DNA of 9,344 nt from Pseudomonadota bacterium (GCA_023445705.1 JAEXKM010000454.1:1-9344), one strand, 5' to 3'. Positions 1 through 6,182 are shown, counted from the stretch's first letter. A program made the numbers and translations. Notes: generated by a model from the sequence alone, not told the origin.

Positions 1-126
1 AGGCGGAGCAGTCTGGACAGGCGCGGCCGTAGGCGCCGGCGACTTCGCGGGCGCCGGCTCGCCGCCCGGAGGCGGGGCCTGGCGCGGCGGCGCGGCGACG
101 TCAGCAGTGGGGCGCTTGCCGAACAT
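1..126 (-). CDS. cpaF: CpaF, Tad pilus secretion ATPase (N-terminal fragment)
   Basis: Only the first 42 codons are present; the gene runs off the left edge. The translation begins MFGKRPTADV and continues as a proline/alanine-rich linker, which fits the variable N-terminal tail that precedes the ATPase core in CpaF/TadA proteins. No catalytic motif lies inside the window, so the call rests mainly on position: cpaF follows cpaE in the Caulobacter cpa operon. The ATG starts immediately after the cpaE TAG with zero spacing, so translation is probably coupled to cpaE. No good Shine-Dalgarno sequence is visible, only an AAGAAG run inside the end of cpaE. In the family, the hexameric CpaF ATPase powers pilin extrusion and retraction at the cytoplasmic face of the inner membrane. 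Confidence 0.82.
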   Translation of the reverse strand, partial: MFGKRPTADVAAPPRQAPPPGGEPAPAKSPAPTAAPVQTAPP

Positions 127-1590
127 CTACTTCTTCTTGAAGAGGCCCGAGAGCAGGGACGCCTTGCGCACCGCCGGGGGTTCGCGCCGGGCGATCTGCT
201 GGGCGAGATGGTCGAGCCCTTCGGCCGAGCGGGACTTGGGCCCGACCTCGGCGATCATCTGGCCGTTGTTGGCGGCCAGGCCGAACAGCTTGGGATCGAA
301 GGGCAGGCAGAGGGCGGGTTCGAGATCGAGCGCCTCGCCGAAGTCCTTCACCGGGATCTCGGGCCTGCCCGGAACCCCGACCTGGTTCAGCACCAGGCGC
401 GGCGGGGCGTCGTTGGGACGCGCCCGGCGGATCAGGTCCACCATGTTCTTGGCGTTGCGCAGCGAGGCGAGATCGGGCGTGGCGACGATCACGACATCGT
501 CCGAGGTCAGCAGTATCTTCCGCTTCCAGGCGGTCCAAACGTGCGGCAAGTCGAGGACCACGAAAGGCGCGGTGTTGCGGATCTTCTGGGTGACTTCCTC
601 GAAGGCTTCCGAGGCGATGTCGTAGTCGCCTTCCAGGCTGGCCGGGGCGGTGAAGAGCGAAAGACGCTCGCTGCAGCGAACCATCATCCGGTCCATCAGC
701 ACCGGGTCGAGGCGATCCGGCTGGGACAGGGCGTCGGCCACGCCGTGGGCCGGGTCCTGGTTGAAATCCAGGCCGGCGGTGCCGAAGGCGAGGTCGAGAT
801 CGACCAGCACCGCCCCGGTCTGCAGCCGCTCGGTGATCGCGTAGGCGACGTTGTGGGCGATGGTCGAGGCCCCTGCCCCGCCCTTGGCGCCGCAGAAGGC
901 CACCTGGCGCCCAATGAAGGGCGCGGAGGGATCGGCGTAGAGGCTGGTCGCCGTGCGGATCAGCAGCAGGGCGCTCATCGGCGGCACGAGGTACTCGGAA
1001 ACCCCGCGGCGCATCAGTTCGCGATAGAGGCCGATGTCGTTGGTGGCGCCGAGCACCACGACCTTGGTGCCGGGATCGCAGACCTCGGCCAGCCGGTCTA
1101 GCTGCTCGAGCAGCACCTGGGCCGGGTCGAGGCTCTCGACCATGAGCAGCGAGGGCGTCGGCTCGGACTGGTAGGCCGCGAGCGCGGCGGCCAGGCCGCC
1201 GGTGCGGATGCGGATAGCGCCGCGCTCCATCCGCCGGTCGGCGGCGGCCCGCTCGGCGAACTCGGCGGTCGCAGCCTCGGCGGGGAAAATATGGACCGAG
1301 ATCCGCGGCAGCACCGGCTCGCCGAAGGCCGCTTCCGCGCCGGCGATGATCTCGTGGACCGGGTTGTTCGTCTCAGGCGCGGGGGTCGGGTCGCCCGCGG
1401 CGTCCGGCCCCGGAAGCGTCGCGAAGGACGGAAAGTCACTGACGGCCTGGGGCTCGGGAAGCTGAGGCTCCGGCTGGTCGAACCGGCCCTCGGCGGGCGG
1501 CTTGGGCGACACGGTCGCGGCGGGCGGGCCGAAGTCGTCGTCGGCGTCGAACTCGAGGTCGAAGGGATCGCGATCTTCCCGCGGCTTCAT
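127..1590 (-). CDS. cpaE: CpaE, ParA/MinD-like Tad pilus localization ATPase
   Basis: A protein of 487 residues. Residues 1 to about 90 are acidic and proline-rich, probably disordered. About 95-220 look like the receiver-like domain typical of CpaE/TadZ. From about 228 there is a ParA/MinD-type ATPase with deviant Walker A KGGAGAST (236-243, signature Lys236), the VLVDLDLAFG segment (Asp264, Asp266) and a Walker B-like FVVLDLP (Asp347). The C-terminus is basic (FKKK). In Caulobacter, CpaE is a polar factor needed to place the secretin and other pilus parts at the pole; that role is carried over from the family. The start was taken at 1590 because the ATG overlaps the cpaD stop as TGATG. The frame stays open for another 630 nt upstream, but that extension is the shadow of cpaD. 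No strong ribosome binding site is seen, consistent with coupling. Confidence 0.95.
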   Translation of the reverse strand: MKPREDRDPFDLEFDADDDFGPPAATVSPKPPAEGRFDQPEPQLPEPQAVSDFPSFATLPGPDAAGDPTPAPETNNPVHEIIAGAEAAFGEPVLPRISVHIFPAEAATAEFAERAAADRRMERGAIRIRTGGLAAALAAYQSEPTPSLLMVESLDPAQVLLEQLDRLAEVCDPGTKVVVLGATNDIGLYRELMRRGVSEYLVPPMSALLLIRTATSLYADPSAPFIGRQVAFCGAKGGAGASTIAHNVAYAITERLQTGAVLVDLDLAFGTAGLDFNQDPAHGVADALSQPDRLDPVLMDRMMVRCSERLSLFTAPASLEGDYDIASEAFEEVTQKIRNTAPFVVLDLPHVWTAWKRKILLTSDDVVIVATPDLASLRNAKNMVDLIRRARPNDAPPRLVLNQVGVPGRPEIPVKDFGEALDLEPALCLPFDPKLFGLAANNGQMIAEVGPKSRSAEGLDHLAQQIARREPPAVRKASLLSGLFKKK

Positions 1591-2273
1591 CACTGCACCA
1601 CGGTCGAGATGGCGGTGGCGCTCTCGTCCTTCTCGGAGGCGGTGCTTTCGCCCAGGCGGTACTTGCCGAGCACGACGCCCCGGCGCTGTGCGTCGGCAGG
1701 GGTGACCGGGGCCGGGCCCAGCAGGTCGGACGGGTTGGCGATCTGGGCGGCCATGTTGGCGGTGGTGGCGCAGCCGAAATTGGGCTGGGCCTCGTTGTTC
1801 GCCGACAGGGTGATGTTGGTCCATTCCTGGCCGCAGCGAGGCACGTTCACGCGGTAACGCTCGCGCCCGACGACAAGCGGCGCAAGCGGATCGCCGCCGG
1901 CGTCGTAGCTGGCCAGGGTGATCTGCGAGGCCGCCACGCCGCCGCCGGAGAGCTGAAGCCGCACGCCTTCGGTGGCCCGCCCGACCGCCGCAGGATCGGC
2001 GCCGCCCAGGGGCGCACGCAGGGTGATGGGTCCGCCGCCGGTGGCGCGCCAGTCGGCCAGGAACGCGCCGAGGGCCTCGCGCTGGGTGGCCGAGAGGCCG
2101 TCGGCGTGGACCGCCAAGCGGATCTCGTCCGGCTGGACCGTGACGCGATTGGCCCAGAGCTCGGTGGGCGTGCGCGCCAGGGCGGCCGCGTCGGACGTCG
2201 CCGTCGGCGCCGCCGAACACGCCGCCAGGGCGGCGCAGGCCATCAGCGGGATGATGATACGGGATGCGCTCAT
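1590..2273 (-). CDS. cpaD: CpaD, Tad pilus assembly lipoprotein
   Basis: A 227-residue secreted lipoprotein. A short basic/hydrophobic signal peptide ends in the lipobox LAAC, with lipidated Cys19. The C-terminal part has the CpaD-type stretch NFGCATTANMAAQIANPSDL at about 164-183, a conserved feature of the family. CpaD is thought to act with the CpaC secretin at the outer membrane, perhaps as its pilotin or partner; this is family knowledge and its exact function is not settled. The ATG overlaps the cpaC stop by 4 nt (ATGA), and its own stop overlaps the cpaE start by 1 nt, so it sits inside a tightly coupled operon. No clear Shine-Dalgarno sequence precedes it. Confidence 0.93.
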   Translation of the reverse strand: MSASRIIIPLMACAALAACSAAPTATSDAAALARTPTELWANRVTVQPDEIRLAVHADGLSATQREALGAFLADWRATGGGPITLRAPLGGADPAAVGRATEGVRLQLSGGGVAASQITLASYDAGGDPLAPLVVGRERYRVNVPRCGQEWTNITLSANNEAQPNFGCATTANMAAQIANPSDLLGPAPVTPADAQRRGVVLGKYRLGESTASEKDESATAISTVVQ

Positions 2274-3856
2274 TCGATCACGTAGCCGTACGGCCCTTGA
2301 TAGGTGCGCCCGCCCCCAGCCGGCGGAGTGGCTTTGTACGCTCGGGTCAACTCGCCCAGGAGGAGGGTCGAGGCGTCGTCGGAGACGCGCAGGCCGTCCA
2401 CCGGCGTCTGCAGGCGTCCGGGCGAGGTCGCCTCGACCAGATAGGGGGTGATGATGATCACCAGCTCGGTCTCGCCGGAGAGGAAGTCACGTGAGCGGAA
2501 GAGGCTGCCGAGCACCGGCATGGCGGTCATGCCGGGGATGGCGTCGAGGTTCTGCTTGGTGCTTTCCTGCAGCAGGCCGGCGATCATCATGGCGCCGCCG
2601 GAGGGGAGCTCCACCACCGTCTCGGCCCGGCGGACGGTCAGCGCGGGCACCGTGACCCGGGCGTTGGTCGAGTCCGACACCAGGGAGAACGCGCCCTGGC
2701 TGGTCAGCTCCGACACCTCGGTGGAAACCTTGAGCGAGATGCGGCCGTTCGACAGAACGACGGGGGTGAAGCCGAGGCCCACGCCGTAGGGCTTGAAGGT
2801 GATGGAGACCCCGTCGTTGTCGCGGGACACCGGGATCGGGAACTCGCCGCCGGCCAGGAACTTGGCCGACTCGCCGGAGATGGCCGACAGGTTCGGCTCG
2901 GCCAGGGTGCGGACGAGGCCCACGCGCTCGAAGGCCTTGAGCGTCGCCTCGCCCTTGTTCAGGCCGGGACTGCCGGCCGTGTCCTTGATGGTCGCGGTGT
3001 CCCAGTTGGAGGCCTGGTCAGGCCCGCGCACGACCATGTCGCACATCTTGCTGGCGTCGAACGTACAAGGAAACTGAAGGATCGGTTGCTTGGTCGTGTT
3101 GGTCTGCCAGCCACCGCTGACCCCGCCCAGCAGCGCGCCGTTGACGGCGAAGCTGGCGGCGGTGCCCCAGACGTACTGGGTCTCGCCCAACTGGCCGAGC
3201 ACGGCGTTGAGGTTGAAGCCGAGCTGCTTGATGACATTGCGCTGCATCTCGACGATGCGGACCTTCAGCATCACCTGGTCCTTGCCGGCGATGCTGAGCA
3301 TGTTGACCACCTGCTCGGGCTTTCCGACCGCAGCGCGGGCGATCTGCACGGCCTTGTCGGCCTGGGCGAGATCGGCGACCTGACCCGAAAGGATCAGGCT
3401 CTCGTTCATGGCGTCGACGCGGACCTGGGCGCCCGGGAGCACCCGATTGATGGTCTGGGCGACGGCGTTGGGATCCTGATCGACACGTATGTCGAGCGAG
3501 AGGATGCGGCGGCCGGCGGCGTCGAAGAAGACGGCGTCGGTAGAGCCGTTCTTGAGGCCGAGGATGAAGATCCGCCGAGGCGAACGCAGCATGGCGTCGG
3601 CCACGGCCGGGTTCGTCACCAGGACATCGCGAGCATCTACCGGCAGTTCGACGACGGCCGACTTGCCGAGCGGCAGGGACAGCGATTGGCTGGCCGCCCC
3701 GCCGGCGAGGTTCACGCGCACCACCGCCGACTGGGCCGAGACGCCCGCGGCCATGGCCGGGGCGAGCGCCTCGCTCGCCTGGGCCGCGGCGGCCGTAGGC
3801 CCAAGCAGGCAGGCGGCGGCGGCCAGGGCGATGAGCTTGCGACCGAAGAACATCAT
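2270..3856 (-). CDS. cpaC: CpaC, Tad pilus outer-membrane secretin
   Basis: A 528-residue secretin (RcpA/CpaC type) forming the channel through which the pilus crosses the outer membrane. A Sec signal peptide covers about residues 1-26 (AAAAQA, then SEA). About 45-125 is the pilus-formation N-terminal domain (DARDVLVTNPAVAD at 74-87). A BON-like domain follows at about 128-190, then the secretin core from about 196 to 475, with VRTLAEPNLSAISGESAKFL (315-334), the LPSGGAMMIAGLLQ block (417-430) and VPALTVRRAETVVELPSG just before it. A loop at about 225-305 carries two cysteines, C264 and C272. The first of two adjacent ATGs (3856) overlaps the cpaB stop and has GGAGG 10 nt upstream, so it was preferred to the ATG at 3853. 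A short paralogue of the N-terminal domain lies at 6183-6572. Confidence 0.96.
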   Translation of the reverse strand: MMFFGRKLIALAAAACLLGPTAAAAQASEALAPAMAAGVSAQSAVVRVNLAGGAASQSLSLPLGKSAVVELPVDARDVLVTNPAVADAMLRSPRRIFILGLKNGSTDAVFFDAAGRRILSLDIRVDQDPNAVAQTINRVLPGAQVRVDAMNESLILSGQVADLAQADKAVQIARAAVGKPEQVVNMLSIAGKDQVMLKVRIVEMQRNVIKQLGFNLNAVLGQLGETQYVWGTAASFAVNGALLGGVSGGWQTNTTKQPILQFPCTFDASKMCDMVVRGPDQASNWDTATIKDTAGSPGLNKGEATLKAFERVGLVRTLAEPNLSAISGESAKFLAGGEFPIPVSRDNDGVSITFKPYGVGLGFTPVVLSNGRISLKVSTEVSELTSQGAFSLVSDSTNARVTVPALTVRRAETVVELPSGGAMMIAGLLQESTKQNLDAIPGMTAMPVLGSLFRSRDFLSGETELVIIITPYLVEATSPGRLQTPVDGLRVSDDASTLLLGELTRAYKATPPAGGGRTYQGPYGYVIE

Positions 3857-4698
3857 GGATTGCCGGCCTCCGCCGCTTGACCGCCCCGGAACACACGAAC
3901 TCCGGACACCCGCTCAGCGACTCCCCGGCCGGGCCCGCCGCCGATATCGGCATAGGAGCGCAGGGCCAGCAGCATCACGCCCTGGGCCTTGCCGCGGGCG
4001 ATCACCTCGATGTCGCTGGCGGGGATTTCGAGGGTGGCGACGCCGCCGACGATGGTCCTGGCGTCCTTCTCCGGATCAACCTTCTGGTCGATGGCGAGAA
4101 CCCGGACATTGCGCATCAGAACCTCGGTCACCGAGCCGCTATTGCCGGAGGACTTGCGGCTCTGGAGGACATCCACCCGGTCGCCGGGAAGAATAAAGCC
4201 GCCGGCCGCGTTCTCGGCGTTGATGGCCACCGACATCGCGCGCATGCCGGGCGTAAGGACCACGGCCATGAAGCCGCTCTGGCCGGCGCGCACCACCTTG
4301 CGGGCGGTCATCGGCTCGCCCTGCGCGAAGGCTTCCTTGACGATGGCGCCCTCGAAGGCCTGCATCGCATTGCCCGGCGCGATGGTGTCGTTGGCGACGC
4401 GCGCAACCTTCTGGACCGCCTTGTCCGGCATCTTGGCCGGCAGGGCCGGCGCGGCCCCGTCGGTGACGAGCGTGGGATTGAGGGCGTCGGCGGGCCAGGG
4501 CTGCCAGCCGAGATCGGCGCCGCCCAGCCGCGTGCCGACGGGAAGGTCGCGTTTGGCGACGAGCACCTGCACCACGGGCTTTTCGGGAGCCTCGGCCACG
4601 ACGGCCCGCTTGGGGGTGACCATGCCTCGAACCACGAAGGCGAGCCCGAGAGCCGCGACGGCCGCGACGACGAGAATGGCGATACGGGCCGGGCTCAT
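3853..4698 (-). CDS. cpaB: CpaB/RcpC, Tad pilus assembly periplasmic protein
   Basis: A 281-residue protein with one N-terminal membrane segment (about residues 5-24) that leaves the rest in the periplasm. A SAF-like domain covers about 43-135 (VQVLVAKRDLPVGTRL at 43-58) and the RcpC/CpaB domain about 140-255, including GFILPGDRVDVL (167-178). Family members are thought to link the inner-membrane platform to the secretin. The start at 4698 is firm: the next upstream in-frame ATG (4722) is followed by a stop after four codons. The ribosome binding site is weak. Unlike the genes downstream, cpaB has a 137-nt leader with its own hairpin and a CtrA-like box, so it may have an internal promoter. 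Its stop overlaps the cpaC start. Confidence 0.95.
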   Translation of the reverse strand: MSPARIAILVVAAVAALGLAFVVRGMVTPKRAVVAEAPEKPVVQVLVAKRDLPVGTRLGGADLGWQPWPADALNPTLVTDGAAPALPAKMPDKAVQKVARVANDTIAPGNAMQAFEGAIVKEAFAQGEPMTARKVVRAGQSGFMAVVLTPGMRAMSVAINAENAAGGFILPGDRVDVLQSRKSSGNSGSVTEVLMRNVRVLAIDQKVDPEKDARTIVGGVATLEIPASDIEVIARGKAQGVMLLALRSYADIGGGPGRGVAERVSGVRVFRGGQAAEAGNP

Positions 4699-4739
4699 GT
4701 TCGCTTACTCGGCGCTCCGCATGGGCGTGTCGTTCGCCG

Positions 4740-4758
4740 CGCCCGCGATCCGCGGGCG
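4740..4758 (-). other. GC hairpin in the cpaB leader
   Basis: CGCCCGCG and CGCGGGCG form a perfect 8-bp inverted repeat around a 3-nt ATC loop, about 40 nt before the cpaB start. No T-run follows on either strand, so a rho-independent terminator is unlikely. It would fold in the cpaA-cpaB transcript and may mark an RNA-processing or stabilising site; the function is inferred. A shorter 6-bp inverted repeat (GCGGCC at 4791-4796 with GGCCGC at 4804-4809) lies upstream in the same leader. Confidence 0.5.
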
Positions 4759-4814
4759 TGCGTGATTCGTTTGGCTGGCCTTTTGCCCCCGCGGCCTATC
4801 TGCGGCCGCCATGG

Positions 4815-4829
4815 TTAACGCGCTCTAAA
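4815..4829 (-). promoter_or_regulatory. CtrA-like box upstream of cpaB
   Basis: On the minus strand this reads TTTA-N7-TTAA followed by CCATG, giving seven of eight matches to the CtrA box TTAA-N7-TTAA; the second half reads TTAACCAT, which matches the extended half-site. It lies about 120 nt before cpaB, just past the end of cpaA. This suggests an internal cell-cycle-controlled promoter for cpaBCDEF. The motif is short and no convincing -10 element was found, so it is a candidate only. A GANTC site (the CcrM methylation motif) lies at 4764-4768 in the same leader. Confidence 0.45.
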
Positions 4830-4835
4830 GCCAAG

Positions 4836-5357
4836 CTAGAGGTGAGCCAGCACCACCTGGGCCAGAGGCGAGGCCGGGAAAGCCAGCAGTGCGCCGACTG
4901 CGATCGCCACGCCGTAAGGAACGGCCTCCTCTGGGTCGGCCAGTCGGCTGAACCAGGCGGGGCCGCTCAGCACATAGGGACGCAGCAACGGGGAGCGCAG
5001 GCTGAGCAAGGCGACGGCCAAGGCGCCGCCGGCGACCGCGGTCTGCAGGCCGTAGAATAGAATAGCCGGCCAGCCGAGCCAGAGAGCCGCGGCTGCGAAC
5101 AGCTTCGCGTCCCCTCCCCCGATCCAGCGCAGGGCGAACATCGCCATCCCGGCGGCGAGTGCAGCGACACCGACGAGGAGGTGCAGGCCGAGTTCATCCA
5201 GCTTCAATCCGCAGGCGAGCGCGGCCGGAAAGAAGGCCAGGATCAGAACCGCGGAGATCCAGTTTGGGATGGTGTAGCTGGTCAGGTCGCGCAGAGCACC
5301 GATCACGACCATGACTGGGAAGACCAGAAGCAGTGCGAACTGGAACGCCGAAACCAT
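4836..5357 (-). CDS. cpaA: CpaA, type IV prepilin peptidase (A24 family, TadV type)
   Basis: A 173-residue polytopic membrane protein with about five hydrophobic segments. It has both catalytic aspartates of the A24 aspartic peptidases: Asp24 in GALRDLTSYTIPNW and Asp83 in the GGGDAK motif (80-85). It lacks the N-terminal methyltransferase region of large PilD enzymes, as expected for TadV/CpaA. It should cut the leader peptides of PilA, the second pilin and the two TadE-like proteins, all of which have a G-(A/V) cleavage site followed by Glu at +5. The gene follows the second pilin after 99 nt that contain a hairpin. The ribosome binding site is weak, but the start places the first hydrophobic segment and the RD...PN motif at the usual distance. 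Confidence 0.94.
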   Translation of the reverse strand: MVSAFQFALLLVFPVMVVIGALRDLTSYTIPNWISAVLILAFFPAALACGLKLDELGLHLLVGVAALAAGMAMFALRWIGGGDAKLFAAAALWLGWPAILFYGLQTAVAGGALAVALLSLRSPLLRPYVLSGPAWFSRLADPEEAVPYGVAIAVGALLAFPASPLAQVVLAHL

Positions 5358-5417
5358 CGGGAGATATCCGGACTGAGGTTCGCCGCTGGGACGATCCAGC
5401 GAAGGCGGAGCATTGAG

Positions 5418-5440
5418 AAGCCGGGGCTTTTGCCCGGCTT
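5418..5440 (-). terminator. Hairpin between the second pilin and cpaA (possible attenuator)
   Basis: AAGCCGGG and CCCGGCTT make a perfect 8-bp stem with a 7-nt loop, 17 nt after the stop of the second pilin gene. On the minus strand the stem ends in CTTCTC, with no true U-run, so termination would be partial at best. It may lower cpaA and downstream expression relative to the pilins, or protect the 3' end of a pilin mRNA. The structure is seen directly; the function is inferred. Confidence 0.5.
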
Positions 5441-5456
5441 GTCGATGATCCGCGGA

Positions 5457-5627
5457 TCAGGGTTGAGGGCTGGCGGTGGAAAGCTGCTGAAACACGCCGA
5501 TCAAGGCGTCGGTCACCGGGCCGATGGCCGGCAGCAACACCATGGCGATCAGGCTGGCGATCAACGCGTACTCGATCGCCGTCGCGCCACTGTGCTCCCG
5601 CAGGAAACGCACGAAATGAACTCTCAT
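5457..5627 (-). CDS. Second Flp-type pilin (small PilA paralogue)
   Basis: A 56-residue pilin missed by length cut-offs. The translation begins MRVHFVRFLREHSG, then ATAIEYALIASLIAMVLLPA. The class III prepilin signature is intact: cleavage after Gly14, Ala at +1, Glu19 at +5, Tyr20 at +6, then a hydrophobic helix. The mature peptide would be 42 residues, four shorter than PilA. It aligns with PilA across the SGATAIEY core, but has Pro33 and Pro37 late in the hydrophobic segment, where PilA has none, and ends in STASPQP. The start is supported by GGAGGAGG at 5633-5640, five nt from the ATG. It sits between pilA and cpaA on the same strand, so it is probably a second or minor subunit of this pilus. 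Being a degenerate but still expressed copy is the alternative. Confidence 0.88.
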   Translation of the reverse strand: MRVHFVRFLREHSGATAIEYALIASLIAMVLLPAIGPVTDALIGVFQQLSTASPQP

Positions 5628-5639
5628 AGCGGCCTCCTC

Positions 5640-5704
5640 CCGAAGAGTATCGGCCGCAGCGGGTTACATCACCGCGGCCGATGTTCAGAGAACTTACTCT
5701 TCGG
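5640..5704 (-). promoter_or_regulatory. Nested RNA structure joining pilA stop to second-pilin RBS
   Basis: Three inverted repeats nest here. The outer 10-bp pair CCGAAGAGTA (5640-5649) and TACTCTTCGG (5695-5704) uses the last codons and stop of pilA as one arm. The inner 9-bp pair ATCGGCCGC (5649-5657) and GCGGCCGAT (5674-5682) is extended by GGT/ACC (5662-5664 with 5671-5673). A small GTTC-AGA-GAAC repeat lies at 5683-5693. In RNA this would be a three-way junction whose base touches the GGAGGAGG ribosome binding site of the second pilin. No U-run follows, so it is not a classical terminator. Likely roles are pilA mRNA 3'-end stability or coupling of the two pilins; both are inferred. Confidence 0.6.
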
Positions 5705-5876
5705 TGGTCTTGCCGGTCAGGCCGTCATTCACCGCACCGAACTTTTCGTTCAAGTTGGTGCCGACCAGTTGCAGGGCGCCGATAAGCACGACGGCGATCA
5801 GAGCAGCGATCAGGCCGTATTCGATGGCGGTCGCGCCGGACTCGTCTTTCATGAAACGCGAAACGAACTTGGACAT
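5694..5876 (-). CDS. pilA: PilA, major Flp/Tad pilin
   Basis: A 60-residue Flp pilin beginning MSKFVSRFMKDESG, then ATAIEYGLIAALIAVVLIGA. It has a short basic leader, predicted cleavage after Gly14 by CpaA, Glu19 at +5 and Tyr20 at +6, one hydrophobic helix (about 18-38) and a polar tail ending GKTTEE. It closely resembles Caulobacter PilA from memory of the family. The strong AAAGGAG site seven nt upstream of the ATG and the long AT-rich leader suit a highly expressed structural gene. It is the first gene of the minus-strand operon, with a CtrA-like box about 100 nt before the ATG. In Caulobacter, pilA transcription depends on CtrA. The product is the fibre subunit used for surface attachment and as a phage receptor in relatives. 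Confidence 0.95.
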   Translation of the reverse strand: MSKFVSRFMKDESGATAIEYGLIAALIAVVLIGALQLVGTNLNEKFGAVNDGLTGKTTEE

Positions 5877-5972
5877 GCTCGATCTCCTTTTGTTGGCGAG
5901 CAGACTGGTGAGGCCTCAAACCTGCTGGTCTGCCTGCCCCGAAAACGCAGGGACATCATGGCCAAGCTTCAC

Positions 5973-5987
5973 TTAATTGGCAGTAAA
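5973..5987 (-). promoter_or_regulatory. CtrA-like box upstream of pilA
   Basis: On the minus strand this is TTTA-N7-TTAA (TTTACTGCCAATTAA), seven of eight matches to the CtrA consensus. It has the same one-base deviation in the same half as the box before cpaB. It is about 97 nt upstream of the pilA ATG, a plausible distance given a leader RNA. A weak CATGAT lies downstream, but the spacing does not suit a standard -10. CtrA control of pilA is known in Caulobacter; binding here is inferred. Confidence 0.5.
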
Positions 5988-6034
5988 TAGTCATGTATAA
6001 ACAAATCTATACCTATGATTGACAGATATTTACT
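5982..6034. repeat. Nested dyad symmetry in the divergent control region
   Basis: AGTAAATA (5982-5989) is the exact reverse complement of TATTTACT (6027-6034). Inside it GTCA (5990-5993) pairs with TGAC (6020-6023), and GTATA (5995-5999) with TATAC (6008-6012). The arms are interrupted on the right side by 3- and 7-nt insertions. TATAAAC also occurs as a direct repeat at 5996-6002 and 6034-6040. The symmetry is centred near 6004. It could bind a dimeric regulator acting on both divergent promoters; AT-richness alone makes some such matches likely. Confidence 0.45.
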
Positions 6035-6049
6035 ATAAACATTGGTTAA
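6035..6049 (+). promoter_or_regulatory. CtrA-like box near the plus-strand operon promoter
   Basis: ATAA-ACATTGG-TTAA matches seven of eight positions of the CtrA box, and the second half continues TTAACCAC, close to the extended half-site. The second half is embedded in the palindrome GGTTAACC (6044-6051). It is about 134 nt before the first plus-strand gene. Shared CtrA control would synchronise the pseudopilins with the main pilus operon, which is an inference. Confidence 0.42.
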
Positions 6050-6182
6050 CCACGAGGCATTCGGCCTGGCGATTCCCCTTTATCCTTCAAGGAGTCGCGC
6101 GTAGACCGCAGACGATAATTCAGGCTTTGTTGACCATTCCGGCCCACCTTGCGGCCGTCGAGAGCCAGCCGGAATCCGCCTC

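Larger units (their letters stand above)
5877..6182. promoter_or_regulatory. Divergent control region between pilA and the plus-strand operon
   Basis: No credible gene lies in these 306 nt; the open frames here lack a ribosome binding site and recognisable content. The part 5971-6050 is 59/80 A or T, in sharp contrast to the GC-rich surroundings. It holds two CtrA-like boxes, an imperfect dyad, a TTGACA hexamer at 6019-6024 without a well-spaced -10 element, a GGTTAACC palindrome (6044-6051), and two GANTC sites at 6071-6075 and 6092-6096. It must supply promoters for both divergent transcripts. The pilA ribosome binding site AAAGGAG lies at 5884-5890. Confidence 0.75.

Noticed and set aside
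208..1101. Long plus-strand open frame (297 codons) opposite cpaE
   Set aside because: High-GC genes commonly leave long antisense frames. It has no ribosome binding site or known domain, and the minus-strand gene is unmistakable. The same holds for plus-strand frames at 3086-3880 and 3877-4818.
127..2220. A 697-codon open frame covering cpaE and most of cpaD on the minus strand
   Set aside because: Only the part from 1590 encodes CpaE. The upstream extension is rich in Arg/Gly/Ala, has no recognisable content and is the shadow of cpaD in another frame; the TGATG overlap fixes the real start.
5946..5965. Sigma-54 type promoter (GG...GC) upstream of pilA
   Set aside because: A TTGGCC...CTGC pair is present on the minus strand, but the spacing between the GG and GC elements is three nt too long.
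6019..6024. Perfect TTGACA as a -35 element of a sigma-70 promoter
   Set aside because: The only good -10-like sequence, TATAAA at 6034-6039, is 9 nt away, too close for a standard promoter; nothing suitable lies at 16-18 nt.
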